Shown: positions 17,093-28,678, counted from the first letter of the stretch. The stretch: DNA of 64,000 bases from Actinomadura sp. NBRC 104412 (GCF_030269515.1 NZ_BSTM01000003.1:1-64000); one strand, 5' to 3'. Numbers and translations: made by a program. The notes: generated by a model not told the origin, from the letters alone.

Positions 17093-17677
17093 ATGGGCTT
17101 CCTGGACGTGCTGCTGGGCCGCTCCAAGCCGGTCGAGCCCGACCTGGACCGGCTGTTCGCGCTGCCGACGGCCGCGGTGACGCTGGAGGCGGCGGCGGGC
17201 TTCACCCCGACCGGGCTCGGCTCGGTCTGCTTCCGGGCCGTGGAGGGCGGCGCGTTCGCGCGGCTCCAGCGCGACATCCGGGAGCTGCTGGACGCCGACG
17301 AGGGCCCCGAGGTCGAGCTGAGCACCGACGCCTACGGCTACACCTGGCTGCTGGCCCGGCACGATCCGGGCGACCTGAGCGGCCTGGTCACCGACCTGCA
17401 CGCGGTGAACGCCACGCTGGAGTCCAACGGGTTCGGCCCCCACCTGCTGTGCTCCCTCATCGGGTTCCGGGGGCCCGGCGACGGGGACGACCGGCGCCTG
17501 GCGCTGGTCTACCTCTACAAGCGCGGCACGTTCTTCCCCTTCGCCCCGCTGCCCGGCCGTACCGAGGCCCGCGACAACGCCCTGGAGCTCCAGGTACGGG
17601 GCGCGGTCGGCGCCGATCTGCCGATCGAGCCGGACCTGAGCCGCTGGTTCCCGGTCTGGGGCGCCCCCGGCCTCTGA
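17093..17677 (+). CDS. pspAB: PspA-associated protein PspAB
   Basis: A 194-residue soluble alpha/beta protein starting MGFLDVLLGRSKPVEPDLDRLFALPTA, a start shared with the PspAB family. A central ELSTDAYGYTWLLARHD stretch and a YLYKRGTFFPFAPLPG stretch are conserved in the family as I know it. PspAB genes occur beside htpX and pspA in actinobacteria; the molecular function is not known. It begins 4 bases after the htpX stop, so it is in the same operon. Confidence 0.85.
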   Translation: MGFLDVLLGRSKPVEPDLDRLFALPTAAVTLEAAAGFTPTGLGSVCFRAVEGGAFARLQRDIRELLDADEGPEVELSTDAYGYTWLLARHDPGDLSGLVTDLHAVNATLESNGFGPHLLCSLIGFRGPGDGDDRRLALVYLYKRGTFFPFAPLPGRTEARDNALELQVRGAVGADLPIEPDLSRWFPVWGAPGL

Positions 17678-17777
17678 CCTCGTCCGGCGTCCCGTTTCGG
17701 GGGGACCTCGCCGGGCAGACGGCCTTAGTGGCGCTGTCCGGGCGGGGCCCGGCCACAGGACGAGAAGGGGGAACGTC

Positions 17778-20303
<2,526 letters not shown>

Positions 20304-20309
20304 CCGCGG

Positions 20310-21467
20310 TCAGCTCGGCAACGCCAGCATCTGGTCGAGGGCGGCGCGGGCGTAGTGCGCGGTCTCCTCGTCCACCTGGATGCGGTTGACCACCTCGCCC
20401 GCCGCCAGCGACTCCAGCGACCGGACCAGGTGCGGCAGGTCGATGCGGTTCATCGTCGAGCAGAAGCACACGGTCTTGTCCAGGAACATCACGTTCTTGT
20501 CCGGGTGGGCGTTCGCCAGCCTCCGTACCAGGTTCAGCTCCGTGCCGACCGCCCAGGACGAGCCGGACGGGGCCGCCTCGATGGTCTTGATGATGTACTC
20601 GGTCGACCCGATCAGGTCGGCGCCCAGCACGACCTCGTGCCTGCACTCGGGGTGGACGAGCACGTTCACCCCGGGAACCCGGGCGCGGACCTCGTCCACC
20701 GACTCCTTGCCGAAGCGGCCGTGGACCGAGCAGTGGCCGCGCCACAGAATCATCTTGGCGTCGCGCAGCTCCTTCTGCGAGAGCCCGCCGTCCGGCCTGT
20801 GGGGGTTGTAGACGACGCAGTCGTCCAGGGCGAAGCCCATCTCCAGCACGGCGGTGTTGCGCCCCAGGTGCTGGTCGGGCAGGAACAGCACCTTCTCGCC
20901 CTTCCCGTAGGCCCAGTCCAGCGCGCGCTTGGCGTTGGACGAGGTGCAGACCGTCCCGCCGTAGCGTCCGACGAACGCCTTGATGTCGGCCGAGGAGTTC
21001 ATGTAGGTGACCGGGACCACGTCATCGGCGATCCCGGCGTCCTCCAGGACGTCCCAGCACTCCTCGACCTGGTCGAAGGTCGCCATGTCGGCCATCGAGC
21101 AGCCGGCCGCCAGGTCGGGCAGCACCACGCTCTGGTGGTCGGCGGTGAGGATGTCGGCGGACTCCGCCATGAAGTGGACGCCGCAGAACACGATGTAGGG
21201 CGCCTCCGGCCGGGCGGCCGCCTGCCGGGCCAGCTTGAACGAGTCGCCGGTCACGTCGGCGAACTGGATGACCTCGTCCCGCTGGTAGTGGTGGCCCAGG
21301 ACGAACACCCGGTCGCCGAGCGCCTCCTTGGCCGCCCTGGCGCGGTCCACCAGCGCGGGGTCGGACGCGGGCGGCAGGTCGCCGGGACAGTCCACGCCTC
21401 GCTCGCTGGCCGGGTCGGCGCCCTCGCCCAGGAACAGCAGCGGTAGATCGCGCACTGGGGTCGTCAT
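20310..21467 (-). CDS. nadA: quinolinate synthase A
   Basis: A 385-residue iron-sulfur enzyme that condenses iminoaspartate with dihydroxyacetone phosphate to quinolinate, the start of NAD synthesis. It shows LGHHYQRDEVIQFAD near the N-terminus, CGVHFMAES, HPECRHEV and KTVCFCSTM; three of these cysteines hold the 4Fe-4S cluster. ATG 21467 follows AGGAGGGAGA; a longer GTG start at 21524 is unsupported. nadB and nadC are not adjacent. It converges on the Clp gene with 6 bases between. Confidence 0.96.
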   Translation of the reverse strand: MTTPVRDLPLLFLGEGADPASERGVDCPGDLPPASDPALVDRARAAKEALGDRVFVLGHHYQRDEVIQFADVTGDSFKLARQAAARPEAPYIVFCGVHFMAESADILTADHQSVVLPDLAAGCSMADMATFDQVEECWDVLEDAGIADDVVPVTYMNSSADIKAFVGRYGGTVCTSSNAKRALDWAYGKGEKVLFLPDQHLGRNTAVLEMGFALDDCVVYNPHRPDGGLSQKELRDAKMILWRGHCSVHGRFGKESVDEVRARVPGVNVLVHPECRHEVVLGADLIGSTEYIIKTIEAAPSGSSWAVGTELNLVRRLANAHPDKNVMFLDKTVCFCSTMNRIDLPHLVRSLESLAAGEVVNRIQVDEETAHYARAALDQMLALPS

Positions 21468-21493
21468 GGAGTCTCCCTCCTCCGCGACGGGGC

Positions 21494-21515
21494 TTATCGT
21501 CGCTTTGACGACTAA
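21494..21515 (-). promoter_or_regulatory. possible operator in the nadA promoter
   Basis: An imperfect inverted repeat (TTAGTCGTC ... GACGATAA on the minus strand) lies 27-48 bases upstream of the nadA ATG, over the likely promoter. Its TAGTC/GACTA-like half-site resembles NrtR/NdnR-type operators of actinobacterial NAD genes. The two halves are out of register by one base, so this is only a candidate. Confidence 0.25.
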
Positions 21516-21688
21516 TGATGGCACATCTCTCGGACGCTGCTTCCCAGCGGCCCCCTTCGTCCGGTGTGTGTAACACTGGGCGTAGGCCGGAATGACCTCG
21601 CGCCGAGGTACGTTGGTCTACGGAAGAGGCGCACCGCGTCCTCGATGACATGGCAAGACGACTTGCGGCGAGACCGGGAGCTGAACAC

Positions 21689-22051
21689 ATGACGGCAGGC
21701 GAGACCACCACGCAGGAGACCACCCAGCAGGGCGTCATCCTCACCGACGCCGCTGCGGAGAAGGCGCTGGGCCTGCTTGAGCAGGAGGGCCGCGACGACC
21801 TCGCGCTGCGCGTCGCCGTGCAGCCCGGCGGTTGCTCGGGCCTGATCTACCAGCTGTTCTTCGACGAGCGTGAGATGGACGGCGACCTCGTGCAGGACTT
21901 CGGCGGGCTGGCCGTCCGGGTCGACCGGATGAGCGCCCCCTACCTGACCGGCGCCACCATCGACTTCGTCGACACGATCGAGAAGCAGGGCTTCACCATC
22001 GACAACCCCAACGCGTCGGGTTCCTGCGCCTGCGGCGACTCCTTCAACTAA
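21689..22051 (+). CDS. erpA: iron-sulfur cluster insertion protein (A-type carrier, ErpA/HesB)
   Basis: 120 residues with the A-type carrier fold. The three cluster cysteines are in PGGCSGL and GSCACGDSF, and the LTDAAAEKALGLL opening is typical. It receives Fe-S clusters from the SUF scaffold and delivers them to apo-enzymes; nearby clients could include NadA and LipA. ATG 21689 has GGGAG 8 bases upstream, and a longer in-frame start at 21650 is unlikely. Divergent from nadA and ending at a strong terminator. Confidence 0.93.
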   Translation: MTAGETTTQETTQQGVILTDAAAEKALGLLEQEGRDDLALRVAVQPGGCSGLIYQLFFDEREMDGDLVQDFGGLAVRVDRMSAPYLTGATIDFVDTIEKQGFTIDNPNASGSCACGDSFN

Positions 22052-22066
22052 GGTCCGCCGACGTCA

Positions 22067-22100
22067 CGCGGCCCGGCCCCTGCGCAGGGGCCGGGCCGCG
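22067..22100 (+). terminator. rho-independent-like terminator after erpA
   Basis: A perfect 14-bp inverted repeat (22067-22080 with 22087-22100) and 6-base loop, followed by TTTCGCGTTT. It starts 15 bases after the erpA stop codon. Confidence 0.85.
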
Positions 22101-22231
22101 TTTCGCGTTTCCGCCCTCCGGGAACGGCCCTGCGCGGTACGGGCCGCCTGTGATGCGATGGCCAGTAGTCTTTCCGGGTTGCACAACAGCCGGATATACA
22201 GCCGGACGACCCAGACGAGGAGAGCGACGCC

Positions 22232-23236
22232 GTGCGCATCGCCGTGACTGGCTCCATCGCGACCGACCATCTGATGACCTTCCCCGGCAGGTTCACCGAC
22301 CAGCTCATCCCCGACCAGCTCCAGCAGATCTCGCTGTCCTTCCTGGTGGACGAGCTGGTGGTGCGCCCGGGCGGGGTCGCGCCCAACATCTGCTTCGGGA
22401 TGGGCAGCCTGGGCAAGAAGTCCATCCTGGTGGGCGCCGTCGGCGACGATTTCGCCGACTACCGTTCCTGGCTGGAGCGCCACAACGTCGACACGCAATC
22501 CGTGCACGTCTCCGAGCTGCACCACACGGCGCGGTTCCTGTGCACCACCGACCAGGACCAGAACCAGATCGCCACCTTCTACGCCGGCGCGATGAGCGAG
22601 GCCCGCTCCATCGAACTGGGCCCGGTGGCCGAGCGGGTCGGCGGCCTCGACCTCGTCCTGATCAGCCCCAACGACCCGGAGGCGATGCTGCGGCACACCG
22701 ACGAGTGTCGCCAGCGCGGCATCCCGTTCGCGGCCGACCCCTCCCAGCAGCTCGCCCGGATGGACGGCACGGACGTCCGCCGCCTGGTCGACGGCGCCGC
22801 CTACCTCTTCACCAACGAGTACGAGAAGGCGCTCTGCGAGGAGAAGACCGGCTGGTCGGAGTCGGAGATCCTCGACCGCGTCGGCGTCCGGGTCACCACC
22901 CTCGGCTCCAAGGGCGTCGCCATCGACCGCAAGGGCGAGGAGGGCGTGCACGTCCCCGCCACCCCGGTCTCCGCGGTCGTCGACCCCACCGGCGGCGGCG
23001 ACGCCTTCCGCGCCGGCTTCCTCACCGCCCTGGCCTGGGACCTCCCCCTGGACCGCGCCGCCCAGGTAGGCCACGTCCTGGCCGCCTACGTCCTGGAGAC
23101 CAACGGCCCCCAGGAATACGAGTTCACCAAGCAGCAGTTCCTCGACCGCCTGACCGCCTCCTACGGCGACAAAGCCGCCAACGAGGTCGCCCAGCACCTG
23201 CTTATTGGCAGCCGCGAGCGGCGCTCCTCGCCTTGA
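22232..23236 (+). CDS. PfkB family carbohydrate kinase (adenosine/ribokinase-like)
   Basis: A 334-residue sugar or nucleoside kinase. It opens MRIAVTGSIATDHLMTFPG, has a GGVAPNICFGMGSLG substrate-binding region and the ATP/anion-hole signature VVDPTGGGDAFRAGF with the catalytic Asp. The substrate is uncertain; actinobacterial relatives act as adenosine kinases or unknown PfkB enzymes. The start is GTG 22232 behind GAGGAGAG. The last about 11 codons (from 23202, IGSRERRSSP and the TGA) lie inside a dispersed repeat, so the natural C-terminus was replaced or extended by it. Confidence 0.9.
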   Translation: MRIAVTGSIATDHLMTFPGRFTDQLIPDQLQQISLSFLVDELVVRPGGVAPNICFGMGSLGKKSILVGAVGDDFADYRSWLERHNVDTQSVHVSELHHTARFLCTTDQDQNQIATFYAGAMSEARSIELGPVAERVGGLDLVLISPNDPEAMLRHTDECRQRGIPFAADPSQQLARMDGTDVRRLVDGAAYLFTNEYEKALCEEKTGWSESEILDRVGVRVTTLGSKGVAIDRKGEEGVHVPATPVSAVVDPTGGGDAFRAGFLTALAWDLPLDRAAQVGHVLAAYVLETNGPQEYEFTKQQFLDRLTASYGDKAANEVAQHLLIGSRERRSSP

Positions 23237-23436
23237 CGGCTCGTCGCTTGTCGCGCCTGCGGCGATCGCTGCATCGCTCCGACTCGCCTAGAGGCTCGCT
23301 CCGCGATCAGATTCTTGCTTCGCTCGAATCTGCCTTCGGACGCGATCGCAACGCCTGGGCGCCCTTCGGGGCTGAGGTGATGGGCTGAGGTGGTTGCGAG
23401 AGGTGTTTGAGGCAGACGCAAGCTGCGCTCGTTTAT
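23202..23436. repeat. dispersed structured repeat, copy B
   Basis: It begins with TTATTGGCAG inside the pfkB end and includes a stem CAGCCGCGA (23209-23217)/TCGCGCCTG (23251-23259) with one mismatch. GCGATCGC octamers lie at 23262 and 23342, 80 bases apart, with a perfect CAGATTC/GAATCTG stem between (23308-23332). From 23262 to 23430 it is an inverted near-copy of 23769-23937. No gene is seen beyond the pfkB tail. Confidence 0.8.
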
Positions 23437-23712
23437 CGGCGGTGCCTGCGGCGTCGGGCGCTGGGCGCCCTGGTTCTTATGGCAGGCGCGAGCTGCGCTC
23501 CTCGCCTGGCGGCTCCTCGCTTGTCGCGCCTGCGGCGATCGCTGCATCGCTCCGACTCGTGTTTATTGCAGGCGCGAGCTGCGCTCGTCGCTGGCGCTCG
23601 TCGCTTGTCGCGCCTGCGGCGATCGCTGCTTCGCTTCGACGCGCCTTGACGGCTCGCTGCGCAAACAGGTTCCTCGCGGGCTCGGGACCTGCCTTTGGTA
23701 GCGGTCGCGGCG
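23437..23712. repeat. dispersed structured repeat, copy C
   Basis: Two successive stem units with perfect CAGGCGCGA/TCGCGCCTG arms (23483-23491 with 23524-23532; 23569-23577 with 23608-23616), each followed by GCGATCGC (23535, 23619) and joined by GTGTTTATTG. The inner stem here reads CAGGTTCC/GGGACCTG (23666-23691), differing from copies A, B and D in both arms while still pairing. It forms the loop between the inverted copies B and D. Confidence 0.75.
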
Positions 23713-23749
23713 CTTGGGCGTCGTTCGTGGTTGGCGGTTGGGGCAACAA

Positions 23750-24003
23750 ACGGGCCGTCAAGGCGAGGAGCGCAGCTTGCGTCTGCCTGAAACACCTCTC
23801 GCAACCACCTCAGCCCGTCACACCAGCCCCGAACGGTCGCCCCAGCGTTGCGATCGCGACCGAAGGCAGATTCGAGCGAAGCAAGAATCTGATCGCGGAG
23901 CGAGCCCCTGGGCGAGTCGGAGCGATGCAGCGATCGCACGCGGTGCCGGAGAAGGAGGGCGCCCAGCGCCCGACGCCGCAGGCACCGCCAATAAACACCG
24001 CTG
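23750..24003. repeat. dispersed structured repeat, copy D
   Basis: Opposite orientation to copy B. It has octamers at 23850 and 23930 (80 bases apart), a CAGATTC/GAATCTG stem (23867-23891), then the GGGCGC/GCGCCC hairpin region and an inverted TTTATTG end (23990-24000). The tusA stop codon follows within 10 bases. 23825-24000 is nearly identical to 1013-1187 at the other end of the window. Confidence 0.8.
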
Positions 24004-24004
24004 A

Positions 24005-24346
24005 TCAATAGGTTCTTCTGATGTGGAAGGCCCAGCCTTTGGGTGGGGCGTCGGCGGGGGCCTGGGGGTGGTGGAGGGTTTCCTCGCGGACGAAGTCCTG
24101 GGATTTCATGCGGCACCAGGCGGGGACGTCGGTGCGGGCGGCGACGTCGTCGGCGAGGACGGCGACGACCTGGCCGACGGGGATTTCGCGGATGCGTTCG
24201 GCGAGCAGGATGATCGGGATGGGGCATTTGCGGCCGAGCGCGTCGATGACCAGCGCTGGGGCGGGGCCTGCGGGCTCGGGGGCGGGGTGGGGCGCGTGCG
24301 CGGTGTCGCGGCGCGACCTGGCCTTCGCGCGGCCTCGGAACCTCAT
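24005..24346 (-). CDS. TusA family sulfurtransferase
   Basis: 113 residues. After a basic, Pro-rich N-terminal extension of about 30 residues comes the TusA/SirA core: VIDALGRKCPIPIILLAERI with the CPxP motif whose Cys carries a persulfide, then VGQVVAVLADDVAARTDVPAWC and a C-terminal region ending in WAFHIRRTY. These proteins relay sulfur from a cysteine desulfurase to acceptors such as thiolated tRNA or molybdopterin. The desulfurase gene starts upstream on the same strand, 52 bases away, so donor and relay are probably cotranscribed. The N-terminal extension is unusual for E. coli TusA. Confidence 0.88.
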   Translation of the reverse strand: MRFRGRAKARSRRDTAHAPHPAPEPAGPAPALVIDALGRKCPIPIILLAERIREIPVGQVVAVLADDVAARTDVPAWCRMKSQDFVREETLHHPQAPADAPPKGWAFHIRRTY

Positions 24347-24398
24347 GGGCGCGACCGCCTCCCTTGTGTCGTGGCTGCCCTGACGCGGATCGTTCTCT

Positions 24399-25553
24399 TC
24401 ATTGTGCGCTCACTCCGGCGTCTCGGCGAAGCCGGTGGACGGTTTGGGGGAGCGCGGCGAGGAAGCGGTCGATGTCGGCGGGGTCGGTGCCTCGGGGGAG
24501 CGAGACCCGTACGTTGCCATGTGTGAGCACCCCCATCGCCTCAAGGACGTGACTGGGTCGCAGCGTATCCGCCGTGCAGGAGCTTCCTGAGGAAACCGCG
24601 AAACCTTGTCTGTCGAGTTCGGTCAGGAGGGCTTCGCCGGGGACGTACAGGCAGGAGAAGGTGACCAGGTGGGGGAGGCGTTGGGTGGGGTGGCCGACGA
24701 CTTCGACGTCGGGTACGAGCCGGGGCACCTGGTCGCGGACGCGGTCGATGAGGGCGGACAGGCGGGGTGCTTCGGAGCGCATGTCCGCGCGGTAGGCGTC
24801 CAGGGCGGCGGCCGCGGCGACGGCGCCGGGGACGTTCTCGAATCCGGGGACGCGGCGGCGTTCGCGTTCGTCCGCGGGGAGGGGGGAGCGCCAGCGGGTG
24901 TTCTTTCTGATCACCAGGATGCCGATGCCGGGCGGGCCGCCCCATTTGTGGGCGCTGGCGGTCAGGATCGACCAGCCGGTGGGGACGTCGGCGCGTCCGG
25001 CGGACTGTGCCGCGTCCACCAGCAGGGGGACGCCCGCGGCCCGGCATGCCTCGGCGGCCTCGGCGACCGGCTGGAGGGTGCCGACCTCGTGGTTGGCCGA
25101 CTGGAGGCAGGCCAGCGCGGTATCGGGGCGGAGGGCGGCGGCGAAGGCGGCCGGGTCGACGCGGCCGTGCCCGTCGACGCCGACGGTGGTGACCTCGCCG
25201 CCTTCCGCCTCGTGGGTCTCCGCGGCGTGCAGGACGCTGGAGTGCTCGACCGCGCTCACCACCAGGTGGCGGCCCGCGCGCCGCCGGGCCTTCAGGGCGC
25301 CCAGCATCCCCAGGTGCACCGCCTGGGTGCCGGACGCGGTGAACGACACCTCGTCGGCCCGTACGCCGAGGACCCCGGCGATGCGCTCGCGGGCGCCGTC
25401 CAGCAGGACGCGGGCCTGGCGCGCGCGGCCGTACAGACGTGCCGGGTCGGCCCAGCCGCCGTCCAGCGCGTCCAGCAGCGCCTGGCGCGCGGCGGGGTGC
25501 GCGGGCTCGGTGGACGCGGCGTCGAAATAGCCGCTCGGGACGGGGTGGGCCAC
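24399..25553 (-). CDS. cysteine desulfurase-like class V aminotransferase
   Basis: A 384-residue PLP enzyme of the NifS/IscS fold. The PLP lysine is in SAHKWGGPPGIG, the conserved histidine in VEHSSVLHAAE, and the active-site Cys loop is SSGSSCTADTLRPSHVL. It removes sulfur from cysteine as a persulfide. The pairing with tusA immediately downstream suggests the sulfur goes to that carrier. The start is GTG 25553. It is divergent from ctaC (130 bases apart), a neighbourhood that recurs in actinomycetes. Confidence 0.9.
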   Translation of the reverse strand: MAHPVPSGYFDAASTEPAHPAARQALLDALDGGWADPARLYGRARQARVLLDGARERIAGVLGVRADEVSFTASGTQAVHLGMLGALKARRRAGRHLVVSAVEHSSVLHAAETHEAEGGEVTTVGVDGHGRVDPAAFAAALRPDTALACLQSANHEVGTLQPVAEAAEACRAAGVPLLVDAAQSAGRADVPTGWSILTASAHKWGGPPGIGILVIRKNTRWRSPLPADERERRRVPGFENVPGAVAAAAALDAYRADMRSEAPRLSALIDRVRDQVPRLVPDVEVVGHPTQRLPHLVTFSCLYVPGEALLTELDRQGFAVSSGSSCTADTLRPSHVLEAMGVLTHGNVRVSLPRGTDPADIDRFLAALPQTVHRLRRDAGVSAQ

Positions 25554-25683
25554 GCCGGAAACCCTAACCGGCCACCCGATCGGGGGTTTGCGGGACCCTC
25601 ACGCTAATGTGTCCCCCACACACGTGTAACAACTGATCTCACCGCCCGGCCGACCGGGCTTCTATCCGTGGGGAAGGCATTCC

Positions 25684-26532
25684 GTGAGTCCGACCCGCTC
25701 TAGGGAGCGGCGCACGCCTGTGCGCGGCCGCCGCGCATCGACGCGCGCACTGACGGGCGCCGGCGCGCTGGGCCTGCTGGCGCTGACCGCGACCGCGTGC
25801 AGCAGCGACAGCGAGGCGGCCCGCCTTGGCATGCCCGAGCCGATCAGCGACCAGGCCGAGCGCATGCTGACGCTGTGGCAGGGGTCCTGGATCGCGGCGT
25901 TCGCCGTGGGCGGCGTCGTCTGGGGGCTGATCATCTGGGCGGTGCTGTTCCACCGCAGGCGCTCCGACGACCTGCCGCCGCAGGTGCGCTACAACATGCC
26001 GATCGAGATCCTCTACACGGCGGTCCCGTTCGTGATCATCGGCGTGCTGTTCTACTTCACGGCCCGGGACGAGACCTACGTCGAGAAGACCACCGCCAAC
26101 CCGGCGGTCACCGTCGACGTGACCGGGTTCCAGTGGAGCTGGCAGTTCGACTACCGCGAGAAGGACGCCTCGGGGCGGGAGCGGACGGTCGCCTCCGAGG
26201 TCGGCACCCCGGTCGACCCGAACGCCACCACGGGCGCCAAGCCGGTGCTGACCATCCCTGTGGACCGCACGGTGCGGATCAGGTTGCACGCCAACGACGT
26301 CATCCACTCGTTCTGGGTGCCGGCGCTCCTGTACAAGAAGGACGTCATGCCCGGCTACATCAACGAGTTCGAGTTCACCGCGCGCAAGACCGGCACCTAT
26401 GAGGGCCGGTGCGCGGAGCTGTGCGGCGTGGACCACAGCCGCATGCTGTTCCAGCTGAAGGTCGTGCCGCAGGCCGAGTACGACCGGTACATCGCCGCGG
26501 CCAAGGCCCGCGCGACGGGGGGTGCCCAGTGA
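25684..26532 (+). CDS. ctaC: cytochrome c oxidase subunit II
   Basis: A 282-residue lipoprotein subunit of the aa3 oxidase. A signal peptide ends with a lipobox-like LTATAC at about 34-39; two membrane helices (about 62-85 and 105-125) precede the extracytoplasmic cupredoxin domain with the CuA ligands in [12 protein letters not shown] and the upstream HSFWVP histidine. FQWSWQFDY is the electron-entry aromatic stretch. It takes electrons from the bc1 cytochrome c domain of QcrC and passes them to CtaD. GTG 25684 follows GGGGAAGG. It overlaps ctaD by 4 bases. Confidence 0.97.
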   Translation: MSPTRSRERRTPVRGRRASTRALTGAGALGLLALTATACSSDSEAARLGMPEPISDQAERMLTLWQGSWIAAFAVGGVVWGLIIWAVLFHRRRSDDLPPQVRYNMPIEILYTAVPFVIIGVLFYFTARDETYVEKTTANPAVTVDVTGFQWSWQFDYREKDASGRERTVASEVGTPVDPNATTGAKPVLTIPVDRTVRIRLHANDVIHSFWVPALLYKKDVMPGYINEFEFTARKTGTYEGRCAELCGVDHSRMLFQLKVVPQAEYDRYIAAAKARATGGAQ

Positions 26533-28196
26533 CGACCGTGAGCGAGGCGCCCGGCGTGGCCCCTGTGGGCGGCGCTCGGACGAGCAAGGGGCGCATCCTG
26601 GCGTCCTGGCTGTCGTCCACCGACCACAAGGTGATCGGCTACCTGTACCTGATCACCTCGTTCGTGATGTTCCTGTTCGGCGGCGTGCTGGCGCTGGTCA
26701 TGCGGATGGAGCTGTTCAAGCCCGGCCTGCAGGTGGTCAGCAACGAGCAGTTCAACCAGCTGTTCACCATGCACGGCACGATCATGCTGCTGATGTTCGC
26801 GACCCCGCTGTTCGCCGGGTTCGCCAACGTGGTGATGCCGCTACAGATCGGGGCGCCGGACGTGGCGTTCCCGCGGATGAACATGCTGGCGTACTGGCTG
26901 TTCCTGTTCGGCAGCCTGATCGTGATCGCCGGTTTCCTGACGCCGGGCGGCGCGGCCAGCTTCGGCTGGTTCGCCTACGCCCCGCTGTCGGACGCGGTGC
27001 GCTCGCCGGGCATCGGCGGCGACATGTGGGTGATGGGCCTGGCCATGTCGGGCTTCGGCACGATCATGGGCGCGGTCAACTTCATCACCACGATCCTGTG
27101 CATGCGGGCGCCGGGCATGACCATGTTCCGGATGCCGATCTTCACCTGGAACACGCTGCTGACCTCGATCCTGATACTGCTGGCGTTCCCGGTCCTGGCC
27201 GCGGCGCTGCTGGCGCTGGAGGCCGACCGCAAGCTCGGGGCGCACGTGTTCGACGCCTCGCACGGCGGGGCGCTGCTGTGGCAGCACCTGTTCTGGTTCT
27301 TCGGGCACCCGGAGGTCTACATCATCGCGTTGCCGTTCTTCGGCATCGTGACGGAGATCCTGCCCGTGTTCAGCCGCAAGCCGGTGTTCGGCTACGTCAG
27401 CCTGGTGTTCGCGACGATCTCGATCGCGGGCCTGTCGGTCACGGTGTGGGCGCACCACATGTTCGTGACGGGCCAGGTGCTGCTGCCGTTCTTCTCGTTC
27501 ATGACGTTCCTGATCGCGGTGCCCACAGGGGTGAAGTTCTTCAACTGGGTCGGCACGATGTGGCGGGGACAACTGTCGTTCGAGTCGCCCATGCTGTGGG
27601 CGATCGGGTTCCTGGTGACGTTCCTGTTCGGCGGGCTGACCGGCGTGATCCTGGCGTCGCCGCCGATGGACTTCCAGCTCTCGGACTCCTACTTCGTGGT
27701 GGCGCACTTCCACTACGTGGTGTTCGGCACCGTGGTGTTCGCGATGTTCGCCGGCTTCTACTTCTGGTGGCCGAAGTGGACCGGCAAGATGCTCAACGAC
27801 AGGCTCGGCAAGGTGCATTTCTGGATGCTGTTCATCGGCTTCCACGGCACGTTCCTGGTCCAGCACTGGCTGGGCGCCGCGGGCATGCCGCGCCGGTACG
27901 CCGACTACGCCGCGGAGTTCACCGGCATGAACCAGGTGTCGACGGTGTTCGCGATGCTGCTGGGCCTGTCGATGATCCCGTTCTTCTACAACGTCTACAT
28001 CACCGCGAAGCGGGGCAAGCGGGTCGAGGTGGACGACCCGTGGGGGTACGGCGGGTCGCTGGAATGGGCGACGTCGTGCCCGCCGCCGCGGCACAACTTC
28101 AACGCGATCCCGCGGATCCGCTCCGAGCGGCCGGCCTTCGACCTGCACCACCCGCACATCGGGGCCAAGGGCGAGCTCACCGGGACGAAGGGGTAG
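26529..28196 (+). CDS. ctaD: cytochrome c oxidase subunit I
   Basis: A 555-residue catalytic subunit with about 12 membrane helices. Heme and copper ligands are visible: [11 protein letters not shown] for heme a, [10 protein letters not shown] with the Cu_B histidine cross-linked to Tyr, WAHHMF with two Cu_B histidines, and HFHYV near the heme a3/heme a ligands. It reduces oxygen to water and pumps protons. GTG 26529 overlaps the ctaC stop codon (GTGA), so an upstream extension of the frame is rejected. Confidence 0.98.
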   Translation: MTTVSEAPGVAPVGGARTSKGRILASWLSSTDHKVIGYLYLITSFVMFLFGGVLALVMRMELFKPGLQVVSNEQFNQLFTMHGTIMLLMFATPLFAGFANVVMPLQIGAPDVAFPRMNMLAYWLFLFGSLIVIAGFLTPGGAASFGWFAYAPLSDAVRSPGIGGDMWVMGLAMSGFGTIMGAVNFITTILCMRAPGMTMFRMPIFTWNTLLTSILILLAFPVLAAALLALEADRKLGAHVFDASHGGALLWQHLFWFFGHPEVYIIALPFFGIVTEILPVFSRKPVFGYVSLVFATISIAGLSVTVWAHHMFVTGQVLLPFFSFMTFLIAVPTGVKFFNWVGTMWRGQLSFESPMLWAIGFLVTFLFGGLTGVILASPPMDFQLSDSYFVVAHFHYVVFGTVVFAMFAGFYFWWPKWTGKMLNDRLGKVHFWMLFIGFHGTFLVQHWLGAAGMPRRYADYAAEFTGMNQVSTVFAMLLGLSMIPFFYNVYITAKRGKRVEVDDPWGYGGSLEWATSCPPPRHNFNAIPRIRSERPAFDLHHPHIGAKGELTGTKG

Positions 28197-28199
28197 GAG

Positions 28200-28610
28200 A
28201 TGCGCGTACAGGCGTTCATGTTCTACGGGTGCGCGGTCTTCTTCCTCGCCACCGATGTCGTCTACTGGCTGTGGTCGGGTGACTGGACGGGCACCACGGC
28301 GCTGGCGCTGGCGGTCGGCCTGGCCGGCCTGATCGGGTTCTACATCCACTTCACGGTGCGGCGGCTGGAGAAGGGCAACGGCGGCCCGCTGTACGAGGAC
28401 GATCCCGAGGGCGAGATCGCGGACGCGGCGGGCGAGCTGGGCTTCTTCAGCCCGCACAGCTGGTGGCCGCTGTTCGTGGCGCTGTCGGCCGCCACGGTTT
28501 CGCTGGGCATCGTGTTCGGCTGGTGGATAGTGATCGTCGGCGTGGCCGCGTCCATCATGAGCACGATCGGGATGGTCTTCGAGTACTACCGGGGTCATTT
28601 CTCGCACTGA
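28200..28610 (+). CDS. ctaF: actinobacterial cytochrome c oxidase subunit IV
   Basis: 136 residues with about four membrane helices: 5-25, 30-52, 90-108 and 110-128. The hydrophilic loop LYEDDPEGEIADAAGELGFFSPHSWWPL is the hallmark of the actinobacterial subunit IV. This subunit stabilises the aa3 oxidase in the bc1-aa3 supercomplex. It starts 3 bases after the ctaD stop and ends just before a terminator hairpin. Confidence 0.95.
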   Translation: MRVQAFMFYGCAVFFLATDVVYWLWSGDWTGTTALALAVGLAGLIGFYIHFTVRRLEKGNGGPLYEDDPEGEIADAAGELGFFSPHSWWPLFVALSAATVSLGIVFGWWIVIVGVAASIMSTIGMVFEYYRGHFSH

Positions 28611-28630
28611 GCCCGTCACCCCAGAACCCC

Positions 28631-28663
28631 GTACGGCGCCGGACAGTCCGTCCGGCGCCGTAC
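28631..28663 (+). terminator. terminator of the ctaCDF operon
   Basis: A perfect 14-bp inverted repeat (28631-28644 with 28650-28663), 5-base loop, 20 bases after the ctaF stop codon. Confidence 0.8.
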
Positions 28664-28678
28664 CGCTGTGTGGGACCG

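Noticed and set aside
23202..24003. CRISPR array
   Set aside because: Repeats are irregular in length, hairpin-rich and inverted, without unique spacers of constant size or cas genes.
23433..24227. Open frames of up to 264 codons inside the repeat block
   Set aside because: They translate as Arg/Ala-rich sequence that merely reflects the repeated hairpins and run through tusA in the wrong frame.
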